In this document: positions 9,971-17,243 of the stretch, piece after piece
How the letters are laid out: every line of letters begins with the position of its first letter
Position numbering within the stretch: position 1 is the first letter of the stretch
From: Methanobacteriota archaeon
GTDB taxonomy: Archaea; Thermoplasmatota; DTKX01; VGTL01
Assembly: GCA_016874675.1 (NCBI GenBank)
Contig: VGTL01000024.1
Span: 1-35,278 of the forward strand
Length of the DNA stretch: 35,278 nt
Direction: 5' to 3'
The notes under the pieces: model-generated
Told to the model about the DNA's origin: nothing
Seen by the model: only the letters and a program-made list of their open reading frames with translations
Databases searched by the model: none
Program-made: the position numbers and the translations under genes

Positions 9971-10152
9971 GCAGGGGCAGCAGGGCAGCAAGGCAGCAAG
10001 GCAGCAAGGGGGGCAGCAAGGGAGCAAGGCAGCAAGGCAGCAAGGGGAGGACGGAAACAGACGAAATGTCCGTATATACCCAGTCCCTTGCTGCCTTGCT
10101 CCCTTGCTGCCTTGTTGCCTTGCTGCCTTGTTCCCACACTGCCTTCCTGCCC
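9971..10152. repeat. Inverted GGCAGCAA repeat between convergent genes
   Basis: The largest copy of this family. The left arm (9971-10047) has tandem GGCAGCAA octamers, with GGGAGCAA variants. The right arm (10084-10152) carries CCTTGCTG, CCTTGCTCC and CCTTGTTG units. The roughly 35-nt loop is less GC-rich (ACGAAATGTCCGTATATACC). It fills the whole space between the ends of two convergent genes, so RNA from either side would fold into a long hairpin. Confidence 0.85.
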
Positions 10153-10166
10153 GTCGTCCTACACCC

Positions 10167-10796
10167 TCACCGCTTCCGCCGCCGCCGCTTGCCGAAGGGC
10201 CTCTTCTCCCAGTACCAGAGGACGGCGCCCGAGAAGCAGATCGCGCCCAGCGTGACCGCGCCCAGGATGAGCGGTATGGGCGGGACGAAGACGCCCGTGC
10301 TGGCGGGCTTGCCCCGGGGTATCGCGGGCGGGGTGTCGTTCCCGCCGGAGGGGTCCACCTGCACCGATATCGTTGCCGTGTCGGAGTCGACGTCCCCCTG
10401 GATGCCGGGCATGATGGTGGCGTTCCCCCGCACGGTCAGTATCGCGGTCCGGTTCGACGTCCCGGCCGGCACCCTCACGGTGGCGTTGAAGTACTGCGCC
10501 TCGGACACGACGAAGCTCATTGTCTCCGGCTCCACCGAGGCGGCCCAGCCCAGGTCCGTGGAGGCCGAGAGCGCCACCCGCACGGTGACGAGGGCCACCG
10601 GCTCGACGATCACTGTCCCGTCGAGGGCGACGGTCTGGTCGTTAAAGCTGTGGTTCAGAATCGCCCCGGTCGGGAGGAGCTCGACCTGGAGCACCAGGGC
10701 CGACGGCGCCCTTCCGCCGGGACCGACGGCGGGCGCGCCCGGGATGGAAGAAAAAAAGATTGCCGATGCGGCCAGCAACGCGAGGGCCCGTACCAT
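10167..10796 (-). CDS. Exported Ig-like protein with C-terminal membrane anchor
   Basis: A 209-residue protein of unknown function. Residues 1-22 are a signal peptide (MVRALALLAASAIFFSSIPGAPA). The middle (about 30-145) is a beta-rich NEW3/CARDB-like domain (ALVTVRVALSASTDLGW, FNATVRVPAGTSNRTAILTVRG) with several Asn-x-Ser/Thr sites. A membrane helix (VFVPPIPLILGAVTLGAICFSGAVLWY) and a strongly basic tail, KRPFGKRRRRKR, follow, so the domain faces outside. GGTGAG precedes the ATG at 10796. It diverges from glutamine synthetase and ends at the inverted repeat. No TATA box is clear. It resembles the Ig-like parts of the large surface proteins later in the window but is not an obvious paralogue. 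Confidence 0.75.
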   Translation of the reverse strand: MVRALALLAASAIFFSSIPGAPAVGPGGRAPSALVLQVELLPTGAILNHSFNDQTVALDGTVIVEPVALVTVRVALSASTDLGWAASVEPETMSFVVSEAQYFNATVRVPAGTSNRTAILTVRGNATIMPGIQGDVDSDTATISVQVDPSGGNDTPPAIPRGKPASTGVFVPPIPLILGAVTLGAICFSGAVLWYWEKRPFGKRRRRKR

Positions 10797-10836
10797 GCTC
10801 TCACCATGATGGAACGGGCAGAAAAACGTTGCGGGA

Positions 10837-10856
10837 CGCCCTGCGCCTTGCGCCTT
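10837..10856 (+). repeat. Single partial GGCGCAAG repeat unit in the glnA upstream region
   Basis: CCCTGCGCCTTGCGCC in the spacer before glutamine synthetase matches the right-arm unit of the hairpin at 2191-2420, so one short relic of that family is dispersed here. The rest of the spacer 10797-10936 holds an AT-richer stretch (AAAAGAAAATAATCTC, about 10892-10906) that may be the promoter. Confidence 0.5.
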
Positions 10857-10936
10857 TTACGGAAAGGTCCAAAATTCCCACCAATAGCAAGGAAAAGAAA
10901 ATAATCTCGGAGCGCTATACCGGGGCCCGGAGGAAG

Positions 10937-12259
10937 ATGGGATTGGACCGAGAGGACATCGCCAAGGCCGTGAGGGACAAGGGCATCGAGCTCCTCAGGC
11001 TCCAGTTCTCCGACATAAACGGGCTGATCAAGTGCGTGGAGGTGCCCGCCGAGCGGTACGAGGACGCCCTCGAGAGCGGCATCTGCTTCGACCTCTCCTC
11101 CATCCAGGGCGGCGCCCGGACCGAGGAGAGCGACGCCCGGCTCTTTCCCGACCTGAACACCTTCCGCGTCCTGCCCTACCGGCCCAACACCGCCAGGATG
11201 ATATGCGACGTCTTCGGCCACGACCTCAAGCCCTTTCCCGGCGACCCGAGGCTCATCCTGAAGAACATGGTGAGGAAGGCCTCCGACCTGGGCTACGACT
11301 TCTTCGTCGGCCCCGAGGTGGAGTTCTTCATCTTCAAGCAGGTGAACGGGGCCTACGACTTCCTCGACCGCGGCGGCTACTTCGACAACGTCATAAAGGA
11401 CGCTGCGTCCGATATACGGGCAGAGATAATCCGAAACCTCCGGGGCTTCGGGATAACCTGCGAGGCCGGGCACCACGAGGTCTCCCCCAGCCAGCACGAG
11501 ATAGACATCAAGTACACCGACGCGGTCGCCACCGGCGACAACGCAATAACCCTCAAGGAGACCATCCGCATCGTCGCCGGGCAGCACGGCCTGCTGGCCA
11601 CCTTCATGCCCAAGCCCCGGGAGGGCATCAACGGCTCCGGCATGCACGTCCACCAGAGCCTGTGGTCAAAGGCGGGCAGGAACCTTTTCTACGACGGCTC
11701 CGACACCTATAAGCTGTCGAGGCTCGCCCGGCACTACATCGGCGGCCAGCTCGCCTTCATCGACGAGATGATCGCCATCCTGGCGCCCACCATCAACTCC
11801 TACAAGCGCCTCATCCCCGGTTTCGAGGCGCCCAACCTCAAGTGCTGGGGCTCCCTGAACCGGTCGGCCCTCATCCGGGTGCCCCAGTTCACGCCCGGAA
11901 AGGAGGCCTCCACGAGGCTGGAGCTGCGCTGCCCCGACCCCACGGCCAACCCCTATCTGGCGTTCGCGGTGATGCTGGAGGCCGGCCTCCGGGGCATCCA
12001 GGAGAAGATAGAGCCCCCGATGCCCGTGGAGAAGGACGCCTTCAAGCTCTCGCCCGAGGAGGTCAGGAAGTACCGCATCTCGGCGCTTCCCGGCTCCCTG
12101 GGCGACGCCCTCCATGCCATGGAGGGCGGCACGATCGCCCGGACGGTGCTGGGCGACTACGCCTTCAACAAGTTCATCGAGTCCAAGAGGGCCGAGTGGG
12201 TGGACTTCCGCAAGGCGGTCCACCAGTGGGAGCGGGAGATGTACCTGGAACGGTTCTGA
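10937..12259 (+). CDS. glnA: Glutamine synthetase, type I
   Basis: Forms glutamine from glutamate, ammonia and ATP; central to nitrogen assimilation, cytoplasmic dodecamer. The 440-residue length fits archaeal GSI. Visible signatures are LRLQFSDINGLIK near the N-terminus, GPEVEFFIF and CEAGHHEVSPSQHEID (metal-binding Glu/His), NGSGMHVHQSLW (glutamate-binding region), and TINSYKRLIPGFEAP and SALIRVP (ATP and substrate Arg). The ATG at 10937 is chosen because GGAGG lies 4 nt upstream and the conserved N-terminus begins there, though the frame is open to 10760. A possible promoter is the A-rich block near 10892-10906. ccmF follows after about 80 nt and could be cotranscribed, although a functional link is not obvious. 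Confidence 0.96.
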   Translation: MGLDREDIAKAVRDKGIELLRLQFSDINGLIKCVEVPAERYEDALESGICFDLSSIQGGARTEESDARLFPDLNTFRVLPYRPNTARMICDVFGHDLKPFPGDPRLILKNMVRKASDLGYDFFVGPEVEFFIFKQVNGAYDFLDRGGYFDNVIKDAASDIRAEIIRNLRGFGITCEAGHHEVSPSQHEIDIKYTDAVATGDNAITLKETIRIVAGQHGLLATFMPKPREGINGSGMHVHQSLWSKAGRNLFYDGSDTYKLSRLARHYIGGQLAFIDEMIAILAPTINSYKRLIPGFEAPNLKCWGSLNRSALIRVPQFTPGKEASTRLELRCPDPTANPYLAFAVMLEAGLRGIQEKIEPPMPVEKDAFKLSPEEVRKYRISALPGSLGDALHAMEGGTIARTVLGDYAFNKFIESKRAEWVDFRKAVHQWEREMYLERF

Positions 12260-12338
12260 GCGTTATGGGAAAGGGAGCAGGCCGCATGCCGACCGTATGC
12301 CGCCATCGGTCACGGGCGGGCGCCCGGGGTGGGGCCAG

Positions 12339-14531
12339 GTGCAGATAGGCACTGTGCTTATAGGGCTCTTCCTCGTCGCCTCCGTCCTCCACATCGTGCT
12401 CCTGGCGCCCTTCCGGGCGACCGGGGGCATGATCTGGCGCCGGTCCGCCCGGCTGGCGATGGTCGTGGGCTTCCTGTCACTGACCGCCTCCTTGCTCCTG
12501 CTCATCAACGCCTTCCTCTCCTCCGATTTCAGCATAAAGCAGGTCTGGGAGCACTCCGGGCGGGACCTGCCCTGGTGGCTCAAGCTCTCCGGCTCCTGGG
12601 CGGGCCGCTCCGGCTCGCTCATGCTCTGGACCTGGCTCATCTCCCTGTCGCTCTTCATCGAGGAGATGCGGGGCCTCCGGAGGGAGAGGGCAGCGCGCAA
12701 GACCGTTGCCGGCGAGGGGAAGAGCGCGTCCCCCGCAACAGGAAAGCGGGGCCTGGGCGTCCACGACTGGTCGTTGCTGATAGCGACCATCCCAGCCATC
12801 GTGTTCGGCGTGATCCTTCTCTACGACAGCCCCTTCACGGCGCTCCACGGCACCCCGGGGATGCCTTACCCCTTGGAGACATACCCGGACGGCGTCGGGC
12901 TCAACCCGCTTCTGCGGACGGTCTGGATGGTCGTCCACCCGCCCCTGCTGTTCGTCGGTTATGCATTCATCACGATACCCTTTGCGGCCGGGATCGCCGG
13001 CTCCCTCACCCGGGACCGGTCCTGGACCGATGTCTCCCTGCACTGGAGCCGCATCGCCTGGGTATTCCTCACGCTCGGGATAGGCGTGGGGGCGGCCTGG
13101 GCCTACGTCGTCCTCGGCTGGGGCGGCTACTGGGGCTGGGACCCAGTCGAGGTGTCCTCGCTGGTCCCGTGGGTCACGCTGACGGCGTTCCTCCACGCGC
13201 AGATCCGGAACCGCAGGCACGGCGAGTACGGGGTCCTCGCACCCTTCATGGGGCTTGCGACTTTCGTCCTGGTCATATTCGCCACGTACGTCACCAGGGG
13301 CGGCGACTGGGCCTCCGTCCACGCCTGGGAGGGCGGCGACGTATTCACTTTCGCCTACCTCGGGCTGATGGCGGGCTCCCTCGTCCTGGGAGGGATCGTC
13401 CTTTTGCGCAACCTCGAGTGGTCCGGGGATGGCAGGCGGCCCGTCAGGACCCGGGACATGCCGATGTACGCCACCGTCGTCCTGCTGGCTGTCACGGCTC
13501 TCGTGCTGTTCCTCGGTGTGCTCGTCAACCGGGGCTCCACGGCGCCGGGCTACTACGAGACGCGCCTTGCGCCGGTGGCCATCCTGCTCGCGCTGGCGCT
13601 GGGCCTGTGCCTCTCCGTCCGGTTCGTCAAGAGGATGAAGTGGTACCACCTCTCGGGGTGGCTGCTCCTGGCGGGCGTCATCGGGGCGGTCGTGCTCCCG
13701 CGCCTGCTCCGGCCCGGCCTGGACACCGTGTTCTACGACCTGGGGCCGCTGAGCGTGTCGCGCGCCACCCTCGCCGGCTTCGTGCTCCCCGCGCTCCTCT
13801 TCGCCCTGGCCGCCTCGATGTTCAGGACGGTGAAGCATGCCCGGGGCGGATTGAGGAATGCCCTCATGGGCATGGGCCCCCATCTCGCCCACATCGGGGT
13901 GGCACTGGTGCTTATTGGATATGTTGCGACCAATACATTCAATAACGAGACCACGCTCACCCTCTCCAAGGGGACGGCCGTGGAGTACGAGGGATACACG
14001 TTCGAGCTCGACAACGTCTCCGTCAGGACCGAGGGCGAAAAGGAGGTGCACGACTACGCCGTCTCGGTCGGCTCGGGCGGCCAGGTGGTGGGCACCGCCC
14101 ATCCCTTGTTCGTGGTGTACAGGGACACCAACCGGAACATCACGCAGGCGAGCATACTGACGCGGCCGACGGAGGACGTGTACATGTACATCGTCCCGAT
14201 GCAGGAGTTCTCCACCGGCGGGGAGTTCCACGCTCTCCAGGTGAGGGTCCGGACACTGCCCCTTCCGCTCCTGCTCTGGCTGGGGATGGTGCTCCTAGCG
14301 GTCGGGATGGGCGCCCGCTTCGCCGGTCCCCCGGAGGCGCCGCCCGCGCCGGCGACCGGCCCCGCGGCCGTGTCCGTCCGGGAGCTGGACGGGATGGCCC
14401 TCGAGAGGCTGCGGGCGCTGGCGAGGGACCTGGGGATCGACGACCGGGGCTCGGCGAAGGCCCTCCGCCGGCGGCTCAGGAAGAGGCTTTCGGAAAGGGA
14501 AAGCGGGTCGGACGGAATTGATCGAGATTAA
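12339..14531 (+). CDS. ccmF: Cytochrome c maturation protein CcmF with C-terminal SAP-like tail
   Basis: Membrane haem lyase component of System I, attaching haem to CxxCH apocytochromes outside the membrane. The roughly 730-residue protein has about 15 hydrophobic segments, haem-ligand candidate His200 in MVVHPPLLFVGYAF, and the Trp-rich haem-handling motif WGGYWGWDPVE at about residues 261-271. The C-terminal 50 residues (SVRELDGMALERLRALARDLGI and a Lys/Arg-rich end) are cytoplasmic and resemble a SAP or Rho-N helical motif, an addition I do not know from classical CcmF. The start is taken as GTG 12339 (GGTGGGG upstream, first helix immediately after); the ATG at 12297 is the alternative. 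Its end overlaps ccmA by 14 nt. Confidence 0.93.
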   Translation: MQIGTVLIGLFLVASVLHIVLLAPFRATGGMIWRRSARLAMVVGFLSLTASLLLLINAFLSSDFSIKQVWEHSGRDLPWWLKLSGSWAGRSGSLMLWTWLISLSLFIEEMRGLRRERAARKTVAGEGKSASPATGKRGLGVHDWSLLIATIPAIVFGVILLYDSPFTALHGTPGMPYPLETYPDGVGLNPLLRTVWMVVHPPLLFVGYAFITIPFAAGIAGSLTRDRSWTDVSLHWSRIAWVFLTLGIGVGAAWAYVVLGWGGYWGWDPVEVSSLVPWVTLTAFLHAQIRNRRHGEYGVLAPFMGLATFVLVIFATYVTRGGDWASVHAWEGGDVFTFAYLGLMAGSLVLGGIVLLRNLEWSGDGRRPVRTRDMPMYATVVLLAVTALVLFLGVLVNRGSTAPGYYETRLAPVAILLALALGLCLSVRFVKRMKWYHLSGWLLLAGVIGAVVLPRLLRPGLDTVFYDLGPLSVSRATLAGFVLPALLFALAASMFRTVKHARGGLRNALMGMGPHLAHIGVALVLIGYVATNTFNNETTLTLSKGTAVEYEGYTFELDNVSVRTEGEKEVHDYAVSVGSGGQVVGTAHPLFVVYRDTNRNITQASILTRPTEDVYMYIVPMQEFSTGGEFHALQVRVRTLPLPLLLWLGMVLLAVGMGARFAGPPEAPPAPATGPAAVSVRELDGMALERLRALARDLGIDDRGSAKALRRRLRKRLSERESGSDGIDRD

Positions 14532-15231
14532 GGGATTGACCAAGCGCTACGGCAACCGGAAGGTCCTCAACGGGCTGGACCTCTCCGTCCCGGCCGGGAC
14601 GTTCCTTTCCATCTTCGGCCCCAACGGGGCGGGCAAGACCACCCTTCTGAAGATCCTGGCCACCCTGGCGCGCCCCAACTCCGGCACGGTCACGGTGGAC
14701 GGGTGGGACCTGGCCAAGGACGGGGCCGAGATAAGGTCCGTCATCGGCGTCGTCTCCCACAGCCCCTTCGTCTACGGCGAGCTGACAGTGGAGGAGAACC
14801 TGCGCTTCTTCGGCAGGCTGTTCGGGCTGGGCCCGGCCGGCCTGGAAGCGAGGGTGCGGGAGCTCCTGGACTCGCTTGGGCTCGCCCACCGGGCGCGTGA
14901 CCGCTCCGAGATCCTCTCCCGCGGGATGAGGCAGAGGCTGGCGATCGCCCGCGCGCTTGTCCACCGGCCGAGGGTTCTCCTGCTGGACGAGCCCCACGTC
15001 GGGCTGGACCCGAAGGCCTCGGCGGTGCTGGACCGCACCCTCCGCTCGTTCAAGGATGGGGGCGGCACGGTGGTCATGATAACGCACGACCTCGCCAAGG
15101 GGCTGGAGATGGCCGACCGGCTGGCATTCCTTTTCCGCGGCCGGATGGCCCGGGAGGTGGAGGCGGCCAGGACGGACGCGGCGGGCCTCAGGCAGATGTA
15201 CGATTCGCTGGCGGCGGGGGACAATGCCTAG
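14518..15231 (+). CDS. ccmA: Haem exporter ATPase CcmA
   Basis: ABC ATPase that works with CcmB and CcmC in loading or releasing haem on CcmE. The 237-residue protein has Walker A GPNGAGKT (34-41), signature LSRGM (133-137), Walker B LLLDEP (154-159) and the switch His in MITHD. The signature begins LSRGMRQRL, the CcmA-like form. It starts with TTG at 14518 within the end of ccmF, and no better ATG is in frame near the conserved IEIKGLTKRYG. It overlaps ccmB by 8 nt. Assignment as CcmA rather than another ABC-2 ATPase rests on this operon. Confidence 0.92.
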   Translation: MIEIKGLTKRYGNRKVLNGLDLSVPAGTFLSIFGPNGAGKTTLLKILATLARPNSGTVTVDGWDLAKDGAEIRSVIGVVSHSPFVYGELTVEENLRFFGRLFGLGPAGLEARVRELLDSLGLAHRARDRSEILSRGMRQRLAIARALVHRPRVLLLDEPHVGLDPKASAVLDRTLRSFKDGGGTVVMITHDLAKGLEMADRLAFLFRGRMAREVEAARTDAAGLRQMYDSLAAGDNA

Positions 15232-15904
15232 CACCGCCCTCCTCATCGCCGCCAAGGACCTTCGGGCGGAGTTTCGGACCAAGCGCACCCTCAACTCGAT
15301 GCTCATCTTCTCGGTGATGGTGATACTGGCGTTCCGGTTCGCGTTCACGGCCGGGGACGGCGGGCCGGCCATGGTGGCGCCCTCGGCTCTCTGGATAACC
15401 TTCATACTGGCGGGGATGTTCGCGCTCTCGGCCTCGTTCTCCAAGGAGAAGGACCAGGAGACTTTCCAATCCCTCCTGCTTTGCCCGGGGAGCAGGACCT
15501 CCATCTACCTGGGCAAGATGCTTTCGAGCTTCATCCTCATCACGATGGTGGAGCTCTTCTCCATCGTGGCGATGGCGGTGTTCTTCGAGTACGACTTCGG
15601 CGGGCCGGAGAGGCTTGCCTGGCTGGCGGTCGTGGTGGTCCTGGGCACGCTGGGGTTCGTGGGCGTCGGGACGCTGGTCGCGGCGATGACCATGAACACC
15701 CAGATGAGGGAGGTGATGCTGCCGGTGCTCGTGCTCCCCCTCGTAGTGTTCACGATCATAATGCCCGCCGTCACCGCCACGGCGAAGGTCCTGGGCGAAG
15801 CCGGGATGGCGGACGTCGGGGCGGAGGTGAGGTTGCTGCTGACTTTCGCGTTAGTTTATATAATAGCGGCTTTATTGCTTTTCGATTACGTGATAGAGGA
15901 GTGA
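15224..15904 (+). CDS. ccmB: Haem exporter membrane subunit CcmB
   Basis: Six-helix membrane subunit of the CcmAB complex. The 226-residue protein begins ALLIAAKDLRAEFRTKRTLNSML, the typical CcmB start, and has FSKEKDQETFQSLLLCPGSRTSIYLGKML and GFVGVGTLVAAMTMNTQMREVMLPVLVLPL, which are CcmB family signatures. Length matches bacterial CcmB (about 220). The ATG overlaps the ccmA stop by 8 nt, so translation is coupled; ccmC begins 3 nt after the stop. Confidence 0.93.
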   Translation: MPSTALLIAAKDLRAEFRTKRTLNSMLIFSVMVILAFRFAFTAGDGGPAMVAPSALWITFILAGMFALSASFSKEKDQETFQSLLLCPGSRTSIYLGKMLSSFILITMVELFSIVAMAVFFEYDFGGPERLAWLAVVVVLGTLGFVGVGTLVAAMTMNTQMREVMLPVLVLPLVVFTIIMPAVTATAKVLGEAGMADVGAEVRLLLTFALVYIIAALLLFDYVIEE

Positions 15905-15907
15905 ACG

Positions 15908-16615
15908 ATGGTCGGGGTCCCGAGGAAGCACCGGCTCGCCCTCCTTGTGGTGGCGCTCCCGGTCATGATGCTCGCCATCTACATGGCATTGGTCTACGCG
16001 CCCTCGCCCGCCCAGGGCTTCGCCGCCCCCGACGCCCAGCGAATATTCCATTTCCACGTGGCGGTGGCCTGGACCTCCTACGTCGCGTTCATCGTCACGG
16101 CCGTTGCATCGGTGGTCTACCTCAGGACGCGCTCGGAGAAGTTCGACACATTGGCGCTCTCTTCGGCGGAGATCGGGCTGATGTTCTGCACGGCCGCCAT
16201 CATTACCGGCTCCATCTGGGCCCGCGCCGAGTGGGGGACCTTCTGGCGCTGGGAGGACATGAAGCTTTTCATGACGCTGGTGCTCTGGCTGGTCTACCTG
16301 TCCTACATCGGCGTGCGGGGAATGATCCAGGCGAGGGAGACGCGCGCCCGCGTTTCCGCCGTCTTCGGGGTCCTGGGCATTCTCTGCGTCCCGCTGAGCT
16401 TCTCCGCCAACCGGATATGGGCCCAGTTCCACCCGACCGTGCTCGTGACCTCCACCGGGAGCCTCCAGCCCGGAATGCTCCACGCGCTCATCGTGGCGGT
16501 GGTGGCGATGACGCTCTTCTACATCTACCTGGTCCTCGAGAGGGTCGAGCTCGAGGGGCTTCACCTCCGGCTCGAGGACCTGAAGGAAGAGATGGGGGAT
16601 GACCCGGATGAATGA
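15908..16615 (+). CDS. ccmC: Haem-handling membrane protein CcmC
   Basis: Six-helix protein of the haem-handling family that helps attach haem to CcmE. In its 235 residues the Trp-rich motif is GSIWARAEWGTFWRWED (101-117), flanked by conserved His residues that ligate haem: His48/His50 in IFHFHVAVAW and His175 in AQFHPTVL. The preceding gap is only 3 nt and the end overlaps ccmD by 8 nt. The C-terminal stretch (residues about 205-235: LERVELEGLHLRLEDLKEEMG) is charged and cytoplasmic. Confidence 0.93.
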   Translation: MVGVPRKHRLALLVVALPVMMLAIYMALVYAPSPAQGFAAPDAQRIFHFHVAVAWTSYVAFIVTAVASVVYLRTRSEKFDTLALSSAEIGLMFCTAAIITGSIWARAEWGTFWRWEDMKLFMTLVLWLVYLSYIGVRGMIQARETRARVSAVFGVLGILCVPLSFSANRIWAQFHPTVLVTSTGSLQPGMLHALIVAVVAMTLFYIYLVLERVELEGLHLRLEDLKEEMGDDPDE

Positions 16616-16763
16616 TATGATGTACTTGTATGTCGCATACACCGTGATCTGGCTGGGAGTGTTCATCTACGCAGCGTACCTGCACGGAAGGCAGGCGGAG
16701 CTTGGGAAGGAGCTGGAGCTCGTCGTGGAGCGGGTGAGGCGCATTGAGCCCGGAAAACGGTAG
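16608..16763 (+). CDS. ccmD: Small haem-transfer protein CcmD (51 residues)
   Basis: A small gene easily missed, between ccmC and ccmE. It encodes 51 residues with one N-terminal membrane helix (MYLYVAYTVIWLGVFIYAAYL) and then a charged helix, GRQAELGKELELVVERVRR. This layout, size and place match CcmD, which stabilises the CcmABC complex and helps release CcmE. Its ATG overlaps the ccmC stop (8 nt) and its end overlaps the ccmE start by 20 nt. Assigned by topology and context, since CcmD sequences are poorly conserved. Confidence 0.85.
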   Translation: MNDMMYLYVAYTVIWLGVFIYAAYLHGRQAELGKELELVVERVRRIEPGKR

Positions 16764-17181
16764 GCCTGAGAAGAAGAACGGCGCTGACGTTCGCTGCCGG
16801 AAGAAGCGCCGGCTGGGCCGCAGGGCCACGGTCGCGATAGCGGTGGCGTTGATCGCGGTGGTGCTAGTCGTCGGGCTGTGGGGCATGTGGGGCGGCAACG
16901 CCTCCTACCTGGGCGTGAAGGAGGTCACGTCCAACCAGGGGAAGTACCTCGACAGGTACGTTGAGGTCAGGGGCACGGTCAAGCTCCAGAGCCACAACAC
17001 CACGAACCGGACGTTCACGCTCCTCGAGGGGTCCTCCGGGATCCTGGTGAACTACACCGGGGCCCCGCCCTCCAACTTCGAGGAGGGCAAGGACGTGGTG
17101 GTCAAGGGGACGCTCCGGTCGGACGGGGGGCTCGTCCTCGTGGCCAAGGAGATACTCGTGGGCTGCGCCTCCAAGTACTGA
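16744..17181 (+). CDS. ccmE: Haem chaperone CcmE, Cys-type (CxxxY)
   Basis: Membrane-anchored OB-fold chaperone that binds haem covalently and passes it to CcmF. The 145-residue protein has a basic N-terminus, one membrane helix (VAIAVALIAVVLVVGLWGM) and an external OB domain with LDRYVEVRGTVKLQ and FEEGKDVVVKGTLR. Bacterial CcmE uses a His in HxxxY; here the final five residues are Cys141-Ala-Ser-Lys-Tyr145. Cys-type CcmE is known from a variant System I in archaea and some bacteria that lacks CcmH, and no ccmH is seen after it. The start is a TTG at 16744 with GTGAGG 4 nt upstream, inside ccmD. Confidence 0.92.
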   Translation: MSPENGRPEKKNGADVRCRKKRRLGRRATVAIAVALIAVVLVVGLWGMWGGNASYLGVKEVTSNQGKYLDRYVEVRGTVKLQSHNTTNRTFTLLEGSSGILVNYTGAPPSNFEEGKDVVVKGTLRSDGGLVLVAKEILVGCASKY

Positions 17182-17209
17182 CGGCCGCCGCGCCCGGCCG
17201 GCACCTTCA

Positions 17210-17219
17210 GGTTTATTAG
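17210..17219 (+). promoter_or_regulatory. TATA box for the CxxCH gene pair
   Basis: GGTTTATTAG is centred about 29 nt before the ATG at 17244, so a leaderless transcript is predicted. The two CxxCH genes can therefore be expressed separately from the ccm operon just upstream. Confidence 0.55.
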
Positions 17220-17243
17220 TCAGGCAGCGATATATCGGATACG

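Noticed and set aside
4913-10152. CRISPR arrays in the GGCAGCAA repeats
   Set aside because: Units are about 8 nt, tandem, without unique spacers, and no cas genes are nearby.
12477-14231. 584-codon open frame on the minus strand across ccmF
   Set aside because: It mirrors the real ccmF codons in a GC-rich genome, has low-complexity Glu/Arg/Pro/Gly composition and no domain; ccmF on the plus strand has clear motifs.
14518-15904. Generic ABC-2 drug/polysaccharide exporter
   Set aside because: Overlap with ccmF and ccmC genes and the CcmB signatures identify these as CcmA and CcmB.
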